This document shows, piece after piece, positions 45,901-56,695 of a stretch of DNA of 64,000 nt (the first letter of the stretch is position 1; each line of letters begins with the position of its first letter). Below the pieces are notes generated by a model. The model saw only the letters and a program-made list of their open reading frames with translations. It searched no databases and was not told where the DNA came from. Source of the stretch: Cyclaneusma minus (lineage: Eukaryota > Ascomycota > Leotiomycetes > Marthamycetales > Marthamycetaceae); NCBI GenBank assembly GCA_037179335.1, contig JAKZHN010000003.1, forward strand, positions 1,550,001-1,614,000, written 5' to 3'. Both the position numbers and the translations under genes were made by a program.

Positions 45901-47034
45901 CTCACGTGCAACAGGTGTCAAGACCGTCCCGTTGAGTAGCATCGTCGCAGCGGACTCAAAGAACGACGTACCGCTTTCCGCGGAGGTCCGGTGGAGCACA
46001 TGGGTCTCCGTAAGCGAACTTATTGAAAGTCGCTCTGACGGCCTCGGCACCGCAAGCTGGAGATTCGCGCTTGGTCTCCGAGACGCGGGCTTCAGCATAG
46101 CGAGCATATCTTGATCTGGCATCGTCCTCTCCTTTTTGGGCATCTTGTCCATATCCTCAATGTCACTTGTTGTCTTCCCACCGTAGATGGTGGTGGCACG
46201 CAGCGCAAGCAATGCACTCGTCTGGGTAGACGATATTGTTTCTTGCGCCGTCATCGAGCGTCCCAGAGCTCATCCCGCTGGGAATCGCGACAATTTTAAT
46301 AATGCGCTTGTATTGAACTGATGAGTGTGGTAGTCCGAGATGGCGAGGAGAGCTAGCGGGTGCAGGGCCACTTGCAGCCTCGTGTCGTTGCTTGGAGACG
46401 CCATTGGGGGCGTGTAAAGAGGGGTTGAGAGGTCGCGAGGAGGGTAGTCCGATGTGGTAGAAGATCTCAGAGGCGCAGAGACAATCTGCGATTGAAGGCT
46501 TGCCGTCGTCTTCGTGGTTCTGCTTCTTGTAGGCAGGATTCATGATGCCACGGTCCATGACAGCTGGCGAGTGGTTAGCGGTAGGCTTGCTAGAGATCAG
46601 AGTCCGGAGAGTCCTTACTCGTTTGCTTCGCGCAGGTACTGGGGTATCTTGGATCGCAAAGAGAGGAGAATGGGGAACTGGCGGAGATGGAGTAATACTG
46701 CTGCTGGTAGCAGCTGAGGAACTCGAGGAAGTGGTGGATCTCGGGTTTTCCGGGGTACGTGGTGCTGGAGTCGAGACTCTGGCATCTTTGTCTTGCGTTG
46801 CGCCTTTTGAACCCGGCGACGATGATGAAGGCGCCGATTGCTGGAGAGGTAGACAGGACTGCGCGCCAAAGACCCAGAGGTTGGAGAGAGCTGCTCTGTC
46901 TCTCGAAGATCACCATGTCGGTGGAGTGTAGAACGGGGACGAGGGAGGTTTGCCTGGCTGGTGTGCTTGGCCAGGGCATTCAGATTGCGCAATGTGAGCG
47001 GCGTTGAATGTTGATAAGCTAGCGCGAAGGCCAT
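45901..47034 (-). other. Decayed coding-like region, including a short CSN6/MPN-like peptide
   Basis: Minus-strand frames at 45883-46254, 46163-46558, 46590-46979 and 46615-47034 overlap in different phases. One stretch near 46300-46410 reads MASPSNDTRLQVALHPLALL then AISDY, resembling the start of COP9 subunit 6 MPN domains, before diverging and meeting a stop. I see no intact gene; the region looks like mixed fragments. Confidence 0.25.
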
Positions 47035-47978
47035 CCAGGACTCAGTGGTCGTGGGTTGCGGCTTTTATGGATGCGCTGCGCGGTTGGTTGTTTGAGGAGG
47101 AACTGAAGGAAGGAAGAAGGAGGAATGAAAAGTGGTGGTGTATCCCCTAGAAACCCAAAATGTGCCCTGATTTAGCGAGGCGCTGGTGTCAAACTTCAGC
47201 CAACCAGAGTGTAGTAAACAATGGCAGAAACGCTGCCAGCTGTCCTGGAGGAGCGCTGTTGCTCTAGGGAGGCGGTCTCAAGTTTACACGCTAAGGATTT
47301 TGGGCACACTTCGTATATGGTTTCACTGGATACATATAAGGCCTGAGACGCAAGATTCCCACGACCGACGCACTACTGGTCTTGGCCGGTGACCCGGTGT
47401 TAAGCCTTCGGCGAAGAAGGGAGAGTGAAAGAGAATACAGCCCGGTTTGCTTTATATACAAACGACAAACACTGCCAAAGCTCTACTTTTTTCAAGCAGC
47501 CTTCTTGTGCTTTATGAATTTCACTGTCACGAAAGCATTTGGATGACACAATTTGGTTTTCTAATTTTGGTTCGCATTAGTCCTTAATGGAATCTAATGC
47601 GGTGGAAAGGTTGGACGGCTTTTTGCGTAATGGGAGATTGAAACGCCCGCCAAAAGCATGAGTAGTGACATTTTGCTGAAGAAGCTCATCATCCTAGTCC
47701 TTGGTTTCTTCATGTCATCTTCCTCAGTTCTTGTGGCTTTCAGCCCGAGAACCTCTCTGTTATTTTGCATCCTGTGGGTACTCGTAATAGAGCCACTTGC
47801 GTCTTTCCTTTCCATTCACTTTCCCGATGAGCCTCTGATCGCGCTCGTGCCAAATGGTCGTGCCTGTGACCTTGATAAATAATCCATGCTGATAATTGGC
47901 GGCCTTTTCTTTCGCAGAGAAGCTCAGTCGGCCTTCATCTGCCATCCCTCATAGACCCATTCGAAGCAGATATCTGAT
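47035..47978. other. Intergenic region
   Basis: No supported gene. The stretch at about 47390-47470 resembles 50440-50560 upstream of the first F-box-like gene (shared blocks ggcgaaga, gaata.agccc, tttgcttt/tttcgcttt, tatacaaa/tatacaga). Confidence 0.4.
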
Positions 47979-50054
47979 CTACCACGCGCCCGTGCCCCCA
48001 CCCCAGGTAACTATGCCAGAGGTCCAGCAGATTTCATGCACATGGTCTCGAAGCAACCGCTCCAAGCCACGCGGTGGTCGTGAGTCCCATCTTGGCACAT
48101 AGCCCACAATCTTGATTTGCTTGAAACGAAATCCGGGTGTCAATGGCTCGAAAGGTATCTTCGCACTCCAGGTGGGCCGCTTGTATCGCTTTCTTTCATG
48201 CTTATCATGGTCATATTCGCCCTTTCGGACCCGAGAGCTTCTGGCGAAGCGAATGGCATTGGCTGGTTGGACTGCCTTCTCGAGCCAGTCATCACGCAAC
48301 ATGGTCGCTATGCGACGGATCAATGGCGCGCTGTTGTACCCGATCTCGAGTTCCAGAACATGCAGGTGGATATCATGTTCATGCAACTCATCGAGAACTC
48401 GTGAGACTGTGTCTCCGTTGCCAGTACCGATCCTGTCGTACCGAATGAAGTCCCAATTGCTCGATCCTTCGTGACAGTCCCGTGTAGAGATCGTAAGATG
48501 TGTCAAGTTTCTGTAGCGCTCGCTGTTGAAGCGTTGATGGCCCCAGGTGATACTGAGGGTAGGTTTTCTCAACCACTCGGAGATACGATCCCTCAGGAAA
48601 ATGTTCTTGCCGGGAGCGGCGAAGATGATGGGCGTTGCGTTGTACAGACGGGGAACTCCAAGGTGGTAGAATAACTTGCAGGTAAGTAGTACGTTGGCAA
48701 TTGGCGTACAGGTAGGTGTTGTGGAGTTGTGAGCAGAAGTCTGGAATAAGACACGATGGCTATGCGTATCGGCTAGGATGGCGTCGTCCATGGCGTAGTG
48801 GATGATTCGCTCCTGGATTTCTGTGGGAAGCTTCTTAATGTCGAAATAACCCAGTGGCTTGGTGATATTGGCTGGCAACATCTGACCATTTTTCGGGTAC
48901 AGCTCGCATCCATAGATGTCGGTGACACTTGGGTCGCGACAAAAGTCCAGTGATTTGCGGAAGGCTTTGAATAATCTGAAACCTTGGGTACCTCGTGGGA
49001 AGTTTTTGAGATGCAGACGTTCTGATGCCTTCAACCCACCATACTGTCCATTCATTCGCTCAATAATCTCAATGATCGTAAAGATGTTCAATTTGATCCA
49101 CTTTGCGCTGCTCGCGCGAGTTAGAGAGCACTCTGTGTAGCGAGCCAGATCAAGTCCCGTGAAGGTAAGCTCCAATGAATGGAATGTGCGACCTCTCGCC
49201 AAGTGTAAGGCGTAGAGTTTCTCCACGGCCTGGAACTGTGGAACAATATGTACCACGTTCGCGTCCCCGTCATCGCGCAATGACCGTGTGTAGCCACGGT
49301 GTCGGTGCACACTGCACGCAAGCATGTCATCCCGTCGATCTCTGGGAGCCAGTAGAAGTTGTCGAGGGTCCCCAAGACCCATGTTGATCGGGTCGTCCGA
49401 GAAACTAACCTTATCCATGTATTCGCCGAGGGATATTGGGTCAAATACTATGCATGAAGGATCATCTCGCCACGATAAGGAGGCTCCTATTCCAAGAGAG
49501 TACTTCAAGAGAAGATCGATATTTTCAAACCCATTATTGAGAGTCAGATTGAATGTGGTGGCATGCCACGTCTCAAATCTTCCCATGAAGTAAAGTTCCT
49601 TGCAAGTGAGGAGGATGTTTGGATTGAAGTAGGGAGTCTGTGGAGTACAGTCCAAGAATGGAAAGCTCCGGTGAGTCGGAAACCCCGAGGACTGCCGGGG
49701 TCTGACTCCGAGAAGCAGCTTGAGAATTCTGACTTGGATGTCCTTATGGTCCTTGAGTTTTGACCATGGAAAATCACGCGTGGGAACGAGTGGCTCTTCC
49801 ACCTGCGTAGAGGCAAAGGGGCCTTCAGAGTGTGTCTGAAGTTCTGCAGACTTCATCAGGGCGGAAGGATTCTGGTCAGAGGCGCCATCTGCACTCTCAT
49901 CATCTGGCGTGAGATTATTGACCTTCATTGTGCTGGAATTGTCTTTCATCTCCGTCAAGACAGATGGATCTCCATCGCGGTTGTTCGCGGGGTGCTGTGG
50001 TGAGGCAGAACCCGTAGATGCCGCCTCCATGGTGGCCGGCAGGTTTGATGGCAT
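47979..50054 (-). CDS. Two-headed F-box-like protein (P1)
   Basis: Intron-free frame of 691 aa from the ATG at 50054. Two F-box-like modules are visible, each an '[LW]-x(2-5)-L-P/D-x-E-[IV]-Q' helix followed by ILLTCK and a LY/F motif. The first is at about 95-170 (WSKLKDHKDIQVRILKLLL, NILLTCKELYFMGRF) and the second at about 402-475 (FDIKKLPTEIQERIIHYAMD, NVLLTCKLFYHLGVPRLYN). The linker carries LHLKNFPRGTQGFRLFKAFR, shared with P2. A Ser/Asn-rich, disordered N-terminus precedes them. F-box proteins usually tether substrates to SCF ubiquitin ligases; here that is family-level inference and target regions are unknown. No leucine-rich or WD repeats are evident. Confidence 0.7.
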   Translation of the reverse strand: MPSNLPATMEAASTGSASPQHPANNRDGDPSVLTEMKDNSSTMKVNNLTPDDESADGASDQNPSALMKSAELQTHSEGPFASTQVEEPLVPTRDFPWSKLKDHKDIQVRILKLLLGVRPRQSSGFPTHRSFPFLDCTPQTPYFNPNILLTCKELYFMGRFETWHATTFNLTLNNGFENIDLLLKYSLGIGASLSWRDDPSCIVFDPISLGEYMDKVSFSDDPINMGLGDPRQLLLAPRDRRDDMLACSVHRHRGYTRSLRDDGDANVVHIVPQFQAVEKLYALHLARGRTFHSLELTFTGLDLARYTECSLTRASSAKWIKLNIFTIIEIIERMNGQYGGLKASERLHLKNFPRGTQGFRLFKAFRKSLDFCRDPSVTDIYGCELYPKNGQMLPANITKPLGYFDIKKLPTEIQERIIHYAMDDAILADTHSHRVLFQTSAHNSTTPTCTPIANVLLTCKLFYHLGVPRLYNATPIIFAAPGKNIFLRDRISEWLRKPTLSITWGHQRFNSERYRNLTHLTISTRDCHEGSSNWDFIRYDRIGTGNGDTVSRVLDELHEHDIHLHVLELEIGYNSAPLIRRIATMLRDDWLEKAVQPANAIRFARSSRVRKGEYDHDKHERKRYKRPTWSAKIPFEPLTPGFRFKQIKIVGYVPRWDSRPPRGLERLLRDHVHEICWTSGIVTWGGGTGAW

Positions 50055-51807
50055 CGGAGTTCAAGATATCAGAGTGTGGCGAGTCCTTGCTCCTTGGCGA
50101 AGATGCGGCAGGATTGATGAAGGTGGCGGGGTGGTGTGAATCTTAGGAAGGGAGGGGAGAAGGTATGGGACTTGAGGGTCCGAAGGAAGAGCGCAACAGG
50201 CTTGACGAATTTTGAAACTCTTGTATCAGACCGCGGGATTGGTGGTGATCGTCGACTTTGCTCAGTGAAGGAGCAGAAATACCGGGGTGGTGTGAGTGGC
50301 ATGCACTGGATCTGAAGCACCAGCAGGGAGCAGAGCAGGCAAGATATGAAGAGGGAAGGGAGAGCTGGAGATAGCAGAGTGGTTTTAAGCTGAAGCCCCG
50401 GCCGCCTCTGTTCTAGCGCCTCATTGAGGCGAGGGGCTTCTTCCACACTTTTCTCGCTTGAGCCTCTGGCGAAGACCCCATGTAAAGGTCAAGGTGGAAA
50501 AGATAGAATGAGCAAATTGCAGAATAGAGCCCTATTTCGCTTTGTATACAGAGCTTTCACTCGAGTGTTTGTTAATGCTCGCTTGAAAGAATGTCAAATG
50601 ACTAGAGGTTCTGGGGATTTGGTGGTCTCGTGGTCAAAAAAAAACTTGATATGAAAGGAACAAAGTCAGACTTGGTGCAATCTTTGAAAATGAGTAATGG
50701 ATGTTGGTTGACACAAGACAGTTGTAGAGCATCAAGTGGAATGGGGTGCGGATTGGTTTACCATGGTTTGTGGCAGCTTGGCGAGCCGTGTGACAGTAGG
50801 TATAAGAACCTGACCAAGTTCTCGGGAAGGGGGAAGCATTGCTGGCTTCTTGTAATTGCCGGCTTCTCGTCATCGTTGGTGGAAAGAAAGAAGTAGCAGC
50901 CAAGATCAGCCATGGCCCAAGTTAATGCTTCAAACTGCGATATCTGGTTTTGAAGCGGGGGTACGTTTTGGTGGTGGGAGGAGGATAGGAGACTTCCAAG
51001 AGGGAAGATGTGGGCTTTAGTGGGATGGAGGATGTGAGGAAGGTTGTGAATAGTAATGTTGCGTTGACCTGGGCATGCGGTCTCTGGCTTCCGAATTTTG
51101 TAGTTCTGGAGATAGGTGGAAACAGTTGAACATCCCAAGGGATTCGCGATTGGGTAGGGGCGGAAGGCTGACAAGTCGGGCATTCGCATGCCTGGGAATG
51201 TTGGCGGATGAGAAGAGCTTGGAAGTATGGAGCGGTCTTGATAGACTAGTACAATGACAATCGAGCCTACTCCTGAGTGTTTGGGTCATCGATGCAGTCA
51301 CGTTGTCGATGCGGTCATGTGATTGACAGAGGAATCGCAGACGGCAGGAGCGAGGAAGGTGCCATGACGTACGCGGTTAGCGCCAACTCGAGCCACTTAA
51401 GGAAATTCTCTCGCAACGCGTCTCCTCCACCTCTGCACACATCCACATCTCAAGTCGCCGCGCCCTCTCGAGCTCGAGGCAAGGCGCCAGACTCGCGATT
51501 CTTTCACCGGCTGCAGTCACTGCTGCTGATTCCAGGTGAGCATTTCGCAATGCGTCTCACTTCACATCCTCTCTCCCGAGCACTACTCCATTTCTCAGGT
51601 GAAGAAGAGTGCTGACTTCATTCTTTCTCGCCAGCTGCAGTCACTGCCACTGTTCTCAGGTGAAGCACTGAGCGGGGCGTTACTCTTTGCATCCTCTTCC
51701 CGTCTCACACACACTGCTGCCTCTCTCAGCCGAAGCAGACTTCTGCACCTTCAAAACCTCAATACCGGATCGACGTTGTTGGTGTGTGAAGCCGCCCCAG
51801 AAGCATC
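50055..51807. other. Region between divergent F-box-like genes P1 and P2
   Basis: About 1.75 kb. Frames (for example 50069-50446 and 50758-51189, minus) show no motif. The last 300 bp holds a two-copy ~122-bp tandem duplication immediately upstream of P2. Confidence 0.4.
51498..51742. repeat. Two-copy tandem duplication, ~122 bp, upstream of P2
   Basis: Unit 1 starts at 51498 (attctttcaccggctgcagt) and unit 2 at 51620 (attctttctcgccagctgca). The order ctgcagtcactgc, caggtga, catcctct, ctctcag is shared. Each unit contains a caggtga that could act as a splice donor in the leader. Confidence 0.6.
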
Positions 51808-53790
51808 ATGGCTGACAATTCCCTCGAGGTTCGAGTCGCCACCATGGACACTGAAGGCACCCAGACCCCTCCCGCGACCTTCAGATTCAATGACCTCCCA
51901 GTGAAACCGCAGCTGCGAATCCTCGAGATTCTGCTGAGTGCCGAGTCCCTCAACGTGCAGCTGAGCACGCACCAATGGGCCATCATGCACTATGGCTTCA
52001 TTCGTGGCAGCCGCTACTTCAATCTCAATATCCTACGAACATCTCACGCGCTGTATAAGACGGGCTACAAGCTACTGTGGAGTCAAAATCTCATCAAGAT
52101 CAGCACGATCCGTGGCCAACCCCGCCCTCCTTGCTCGAATACGCCGTTCAGTCATGCAATCCATTGGAGGCCCAAGTTACTGAGTAGCAACAAATAATCC
52201 CCGAGGGAGCTCATGAAACACATCGAGTTCGTTGCCCATGAGCATGAAGTGCCCGACTATGGTCCCTGGATGCACGAAAAAGATCCAACTGCCATCTGTA
52301 CCAGACACAAGTACACGCCAGACGCCGATCTTACCTTGCAGCTCCATGCTCTTCATTGGCTCCACCTGGAAGTTTCCCCGATAAACTTCCAGCTATCGAC
52401 GTTGCAGATATCTTTCAAGGATCTCAATCCTGAGGCCTACAGTTATTGCAACCGAATTCGGAAGTTCGCAACTCAAGGCACACCGAAAGTTCTTGAGAAG
52501 GTCCGCATCACTTCAGACCGCATCGAGGAAAGCTTTGGCCAGCTGCGAGTGCAAGACAAGGTCGTCTTGAAAGATTTCCCTGCGGGCGAACGGGGATCCC
52601 GGCTCTACAAGGCCCTCCTACCGATGCTCGGGCGCGTCAGATCTGTTTCTATCGTGGATCTTTCAGGCTCCGAGCTGATCTACGATGGCAACGGAATCAT
52701 TCGCGCGAGCCCTGCTCCGAGCTCCGGCATTTTCAAGTTCGTAAAACTGCCGAGGGAGATCCAGCTTCAGATAATCAACCTGGCCTTGCCCTGGTACTGC
52801 AATGTTGCAGATCTTGGAGCACCGAGCCAGGCCCCGCGAGCTTGTACATCATTGCATGACATCCTTCTAGTCAGCAAACATTTACACCGGCTTGCAATGG
52901 ACCAGGTATTCACTACCAAGTATGTTGCCGCTTCTTGGTCTCTTGTGTTAGCAGACGATGATGGTGAACTCGACTACGACATCAATATAGGAGGCTTTGA
53001 CCGATTCATCGACAAACATCGATTTGGAAGTCGCACTATGATGTTTGACCCCATGGTCGGTCGCCGGATATCCTTAAATAGGATGAAGCACCTCGCTCTG
53101 GGTATAGACATTCCGTTCAGCTCTCTCAACTCGCAGCGTCCTGACACATATGAGGACGAAGAGAAATATATCAACAGTCAGCTGGAATGTTTATGGAGCC
53201 GAGAACTTGACCTACAAAGATTTTGTGTCGGCATCAGGGAGACCTCGCAGGTAGCTATCAAAGAAGCCGTGGGGCATCTTCTTCATGACTGGATTCAGCC
53301 ATGGAATATCACCTATCCAGAGTCGAAGAGGCTACCCCTCCGTTGGATCCGAAGTAACCTCCATGGCTCACCCACGTCGTCAGCCAAGCTACCGAGGCTA
53401 CCAGAGATAGATGAGGGCTATGCCATCTGGAGAGAATGGGAGTTCGATATTCGCCAGTTCTCTTTTACTATGAAGAGGAGTTCCTGGGGTCCGCGTGACT
53501 TGGAATGGCTTCTGAGAGAGATCTATTCAAAGCTAGCTGGACCAGACACCAAGGTCATATGGGAGGGGCACACGGATTGGTGGACCCCGGAACATGACGC
53601 CCAGCTTGCTGCTGGAAATTCGGTCACTTCAGTTTCGCTCAAGAAAAGACAGGAGGTGCTTCCCAGAGAATTAGAGCCGGTCGGCAAACCTGACCCCGTG
53701 TTTGCCTCAGAACGACAATCATTCTACATCTCAGACTCTGAATTCACAGACTCTGAATGCTCAGACTCTCAACACCAAGATCCTGAATGA
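51808..53790 (+). pseudogene. Two-headed F-box-like gene (P2) with one in-frame stop
   Basis: One continuous frame of 661 codons broken only by TAA at 52195-52197 (codon 130). Before it lies MADNSLEVRVATMDTEGTQT with a first F-box-like module (FNDLPVKPQLRILEILLS, NILRTSHALYKTG). After it, from 52198, come the linker VVLKDFPAGERGSRLYKALL and a second module (FKFVKLPREIQLQIINLAL, about 309-327; DILLVSKHLHRLAM). The frame and order match P1 throughout, so the stop is most simply a nonsense change, for example CAA to TAA. The Ser/Asp-rich tail repeats 'DSE[FC]xDS'. Alternative: two adjacent shorter proteins, the second starting at ATG 52213. No intron with acceptable splice sites spans the stop. 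Confidence 0.65.
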
Positions 53791-54766
53791 TCTCGGCCAT
53801 CCATGGTTGAGAAGTACATCTGGAGGTACACGAGCTGGCTGTCAACCGGAGAAATGGTGCTCAATGGTTCCAGGGAGGGATGAAATGAATTTTGGGGCAC
53901 CATGAGATCGTCATCGTGCCAGGACGGTGTGTCTCGCTCAAATTATCCATCTCTAGCTTCTCGCTATCGAGCTTGTGCTCTACTTGAGCGCGCAATCTAC
54001 CGAAACCATTCAAGACATACTCATACATTGTTTGTGCTTGTGCTGTGGCTTCTCGCATCTTATCTTTTGAACAACGAGCATATTGGGTGAATCATCCATC
54101 ACTCGCAAAGCTAACAGACTCGGTTGAGTCTAGAGTCACCCTCTATTTGTAACTAGCAGTGTCGAACTTGTTATTCGTAGCTCTCCTGCTTGCATTGCCC
54201 GTCTTCTTTCTCATTCACAAATCTACGCAGTCCATGTCCAGCCTTGCATCGTCCGCATATTATTTGACCCTTCACAAGACCAAAGATGTGTTTGCTCAAT
54301 CTGCAGTCCCAAACCACAAGGAAATCCTTGTATCAAGTTTCTTTGACGACGGCGGTGGTCTCAGGTTTTGAATCAGGCCGCGACACGCAGTTTCCCCGAG
54401 AAGCTTCTTTGGAACACTCCTTGCGAACAGACTCGAATGTCTATGAGGTTCGGGAAGTAATGGCATGCCGCATATAAGCAACGTGGAGACGTCACTCTGC
54501 TTGCAACCTCATTCGCCTGCAATTTCTGACAAATCGTGACGAGCTTGTCTTCGCTGCAACTTAGTCTGCGCTTCTTTGTACCACTGACTTTTGTCGGCCA
54601 GAGCTGCCAGTCGACCCTGCTGGAGACTGCGTGTGGCCGAACGTCTTGTTTTGAAATTCTTTCCCTGGGTCACTTTCTCCCGTGAGCTTGACCAGATATC
54701 CCGACTCAGGCCATTTCGATCCAGCATCCAAGAAGCCTCGCCCCCCTCCGTCAGCGATACTTCACG
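53791..54766. other. Intergenic region between P2 and P3
   Basis: About 1 kb with only short, unconvincing frames. Nothing recognised. Confidence 0.4.
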
Positions 54767-55735
54767 ATGTCTCGACCATCCACTAGCTTCAATTTCGCCG
54801 GACTTCCGCGCGAGATACAAGCACTAATTATCGAGGCATTTATGGCCGATTACACAGACGCCAAGCGGATCGACTGCCCCTATACTCTTCCGAAGAAAAA
54901 GCACCTTTGGTATCCAGTCCGAGATATCCTGAGAACCAGCAAACTCTTCCACCACTTTGGTACCACGGCCCTCTACAACAACTCGACCATTGAGATCGCC
55001 GAAGACCCATCGGACGGCTGGTCGCATCCGTCCAATCCACTTTACGAGTGGTTTATGAGAAGAACCGCAGTCGTTGATAAGGATTTCAGCATAAAGAAGC
55101 GCAAGAGGCTTGATTTGGTCAGAAGGATACATTTTGTGCTTTTCCGCTGGTCCTTCGATGGGCGATCGAAATATAATTCTTACAATGCGCGGACGGTCTA
55201 TCAGCTGTCAAGAAAATCGCTGCACCTCGACAACATCACTTTCGACATCTCAGAACGCACTGCCTCTTTGATCGAGGCAATCGGGCATCTCGTAGCTGTG
55301 GCTTGGCTTCTGCCCGATAAGGAGTTCCTTGCCGAGAAGAAGCGTGTAGGGACCGGAAAGCAACCGTCCGGAGATGAGACTGCCGAGGAAATAGGAAGTA
55401 TGGAGGCGGTGGTGTGGCACAGGAGCACGATGGACGGCAGGCCTACTTGGATCGCCACGAAGCCCGCCAGTGGAGACGCGAACGAAGTACGAATAGAGCA
55501 GATCTGCTTGAGGGCTTACATGAGCGAGGGCGGTATGTGGACTGGAGCGGAAATGGAGTTGATTATGAGGTTGGTTTTCAAGGAGCGTTTTAAGAGGGTG
55601 CTTCGTTTTCAGTGGGTTGGGTGGACGGAGTGGTGGACTGAGAGGCATCAGACGGCTTATGATGAGGGGAAGATGTGGGAGGGGGCTTGGACGATGAAGG
55701 AGGTGCGGGGAATGCTTGATCTCAGGGAGATGTGA
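54767..55735 (+). CDS. Single-headed F-box-like protein (P3)
   Basis: Intron-free frame of 322 aa. A start-proximal F-box-like module, FNFAGLPREIQALIIEAFM (8-26), then DILRTSKLFHHFGTTALYNN (54-73), resembles the second modules of P1 and P2. Later shared features are RPTWIATKP (compare RPTWSAKIP in P1) and WTEWWTERH (compare HTDWWTPEH in P2), showing common descent of the C-terminal region too. It looks like half of a P1/P2-type gene. No stop or shift is seen, so it is probably functional. Targets unknown. Confidence 0.7.
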   Translation: MSRPSTSFNFAGLPREIQALIIEAFMADYTDAKRIDCPYTLPKKKHLWYPVRDILRTSKLFHHFGTTALYNNSTIEIAEDPSDGWSHPSNPLYEWFMRRTAVVDKDFSIKKRKRLDLVRRIHFVLFRWSFDGRSKYNSYNARTVYQLSRKSLHLDNITFDISERTASLIEAIGHLVAVAWLLPDKEFLAEKKRVGTGKQPSGDETAEEIGSMEAVVWHRSTMDGRPTWIATKPASGDANEVRIEQICLRAYMSEGGMWTGAEMELIMRLVFKERFKRVLRFQWVGWTEWWTERHQTAYDEGKMWEGAWTMKEVRGMLDLREM

Positions 55736-56290
55736 TGCCAGGTATCTAGTCGGTCGACTGGATGGTGTGAATGCGTGTCTTTATCCGGGTAAGCTGGGAG
55801 GCGTTTGACTGGGTATGTGGACTTTGATGGGCGAGAGGCTCTTTTACTAAATCCAGCTCAGAATTCTAATGTGCACCATCAATATATAATTAGATATTTC
55901 AAACTTGATCAATTCTATGTTGAGCTCGATCAGATAGTAACGTATGGCTTCAATTAGTTGAAACGCTTTATGTCGAATTTACAAGGTTCGGGGTTTTACG
56001 CGCGTAGGGGTGTTATTTATAATGTTGTATTTGTTTAAAAAGGAAAGGGAAGAGGCGCGCTGCTAAATTTTAAGAGTTTAAAAATGCTTTTCCAACCGCA
56101 TTAGCTAGCACCAGAATTAAGCGCTAATTAATACGTGATATTTATATGCTTTAATCGTTTTAGCTATTCTAATATTGGGAAAATATTTTTTATAGTGCTT
56201 ATTTATTATAGCCTATAGTTAGCTAATTAATTTTTTTTAATTTTTTTTAATTTTTTTTAACAATTTACCTATTTTTGCATTTTGATTTTA
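55736..56290. other. Transition from genic to AT-rich DNA
   Basis: GC content falls steadily after about 55.87 kb. Tandem ttaatttttttt units occur at 56220-56262. No gene seen. Confidence 0.5.
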
Positions 56291-56297
56291 AATATTG

Positions 56298-56425
56298 GAG
56301 TGCCCCCGCGTCGGTCCGAACCGGAGTGGTGCGGGCCCGGGGCTCCGTAAAGCTCCGGGTATAGAACCCACTTATATCCCTAGCATATGCGTATAAGCGA
56401 GGGAGCCACTTATATATCTGGCATT
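56298..56425. other. GC-rich island inside the AT-rich block
   Basis: About 125 bp of markedly GC-rich sequence (agtgcccccgcgtcggtccg… to …gagggagccacttatatatc), including inverted pairs such as ccgaaccgg and gctccgg/ccggggc. Could be the little-mutated end of a transposon. A matching second end was not found in the window. Confidence 0.45.
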
Positions 56426-56532
56426 ATAGAATAGCTTTTTTTGTTTCTAATTATTTAATATATTTAAAAAAAACAATTTGTATTAATTTCTAATAAATTA
56501 CAACCACCGGTATATAGGACTATATTAATAAT

Positions 56533-56695
56533 ATTGCAAACGCTATATTTGCAATTTTTTTTTCAAACGCTATATTTGCTAGCAAATGCTATATTTGCTA
56601 TTAAATAAAGTAAAAATTGAAAACGCTATATTTGCATTAATAAATAAAAATTTTGCAAATGCTATATTTGCAATTAGCAAAAGCTATATTTACAA
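56533..56695. repeat. Cluster of six GCAAAYGCTATATTTGC-like hairpin motifs
   Basis: Six imperfect copies of (g)caaa(c/t)gctatatttgc at about 56536, 56564, 56583, 56620, 56654 and 56678. Best copies have 5-bp complementary arms (gcaaa/tttgc) around a conserved gctata core. Spacing is irregular. Confidence 0.65.

Noticed and set aside
56533..56695. CRISPR-like array
   Set aside because: Copies are imperfect, spacing is irregular, spacers are AT-rich filler, and the organism is a fungus.
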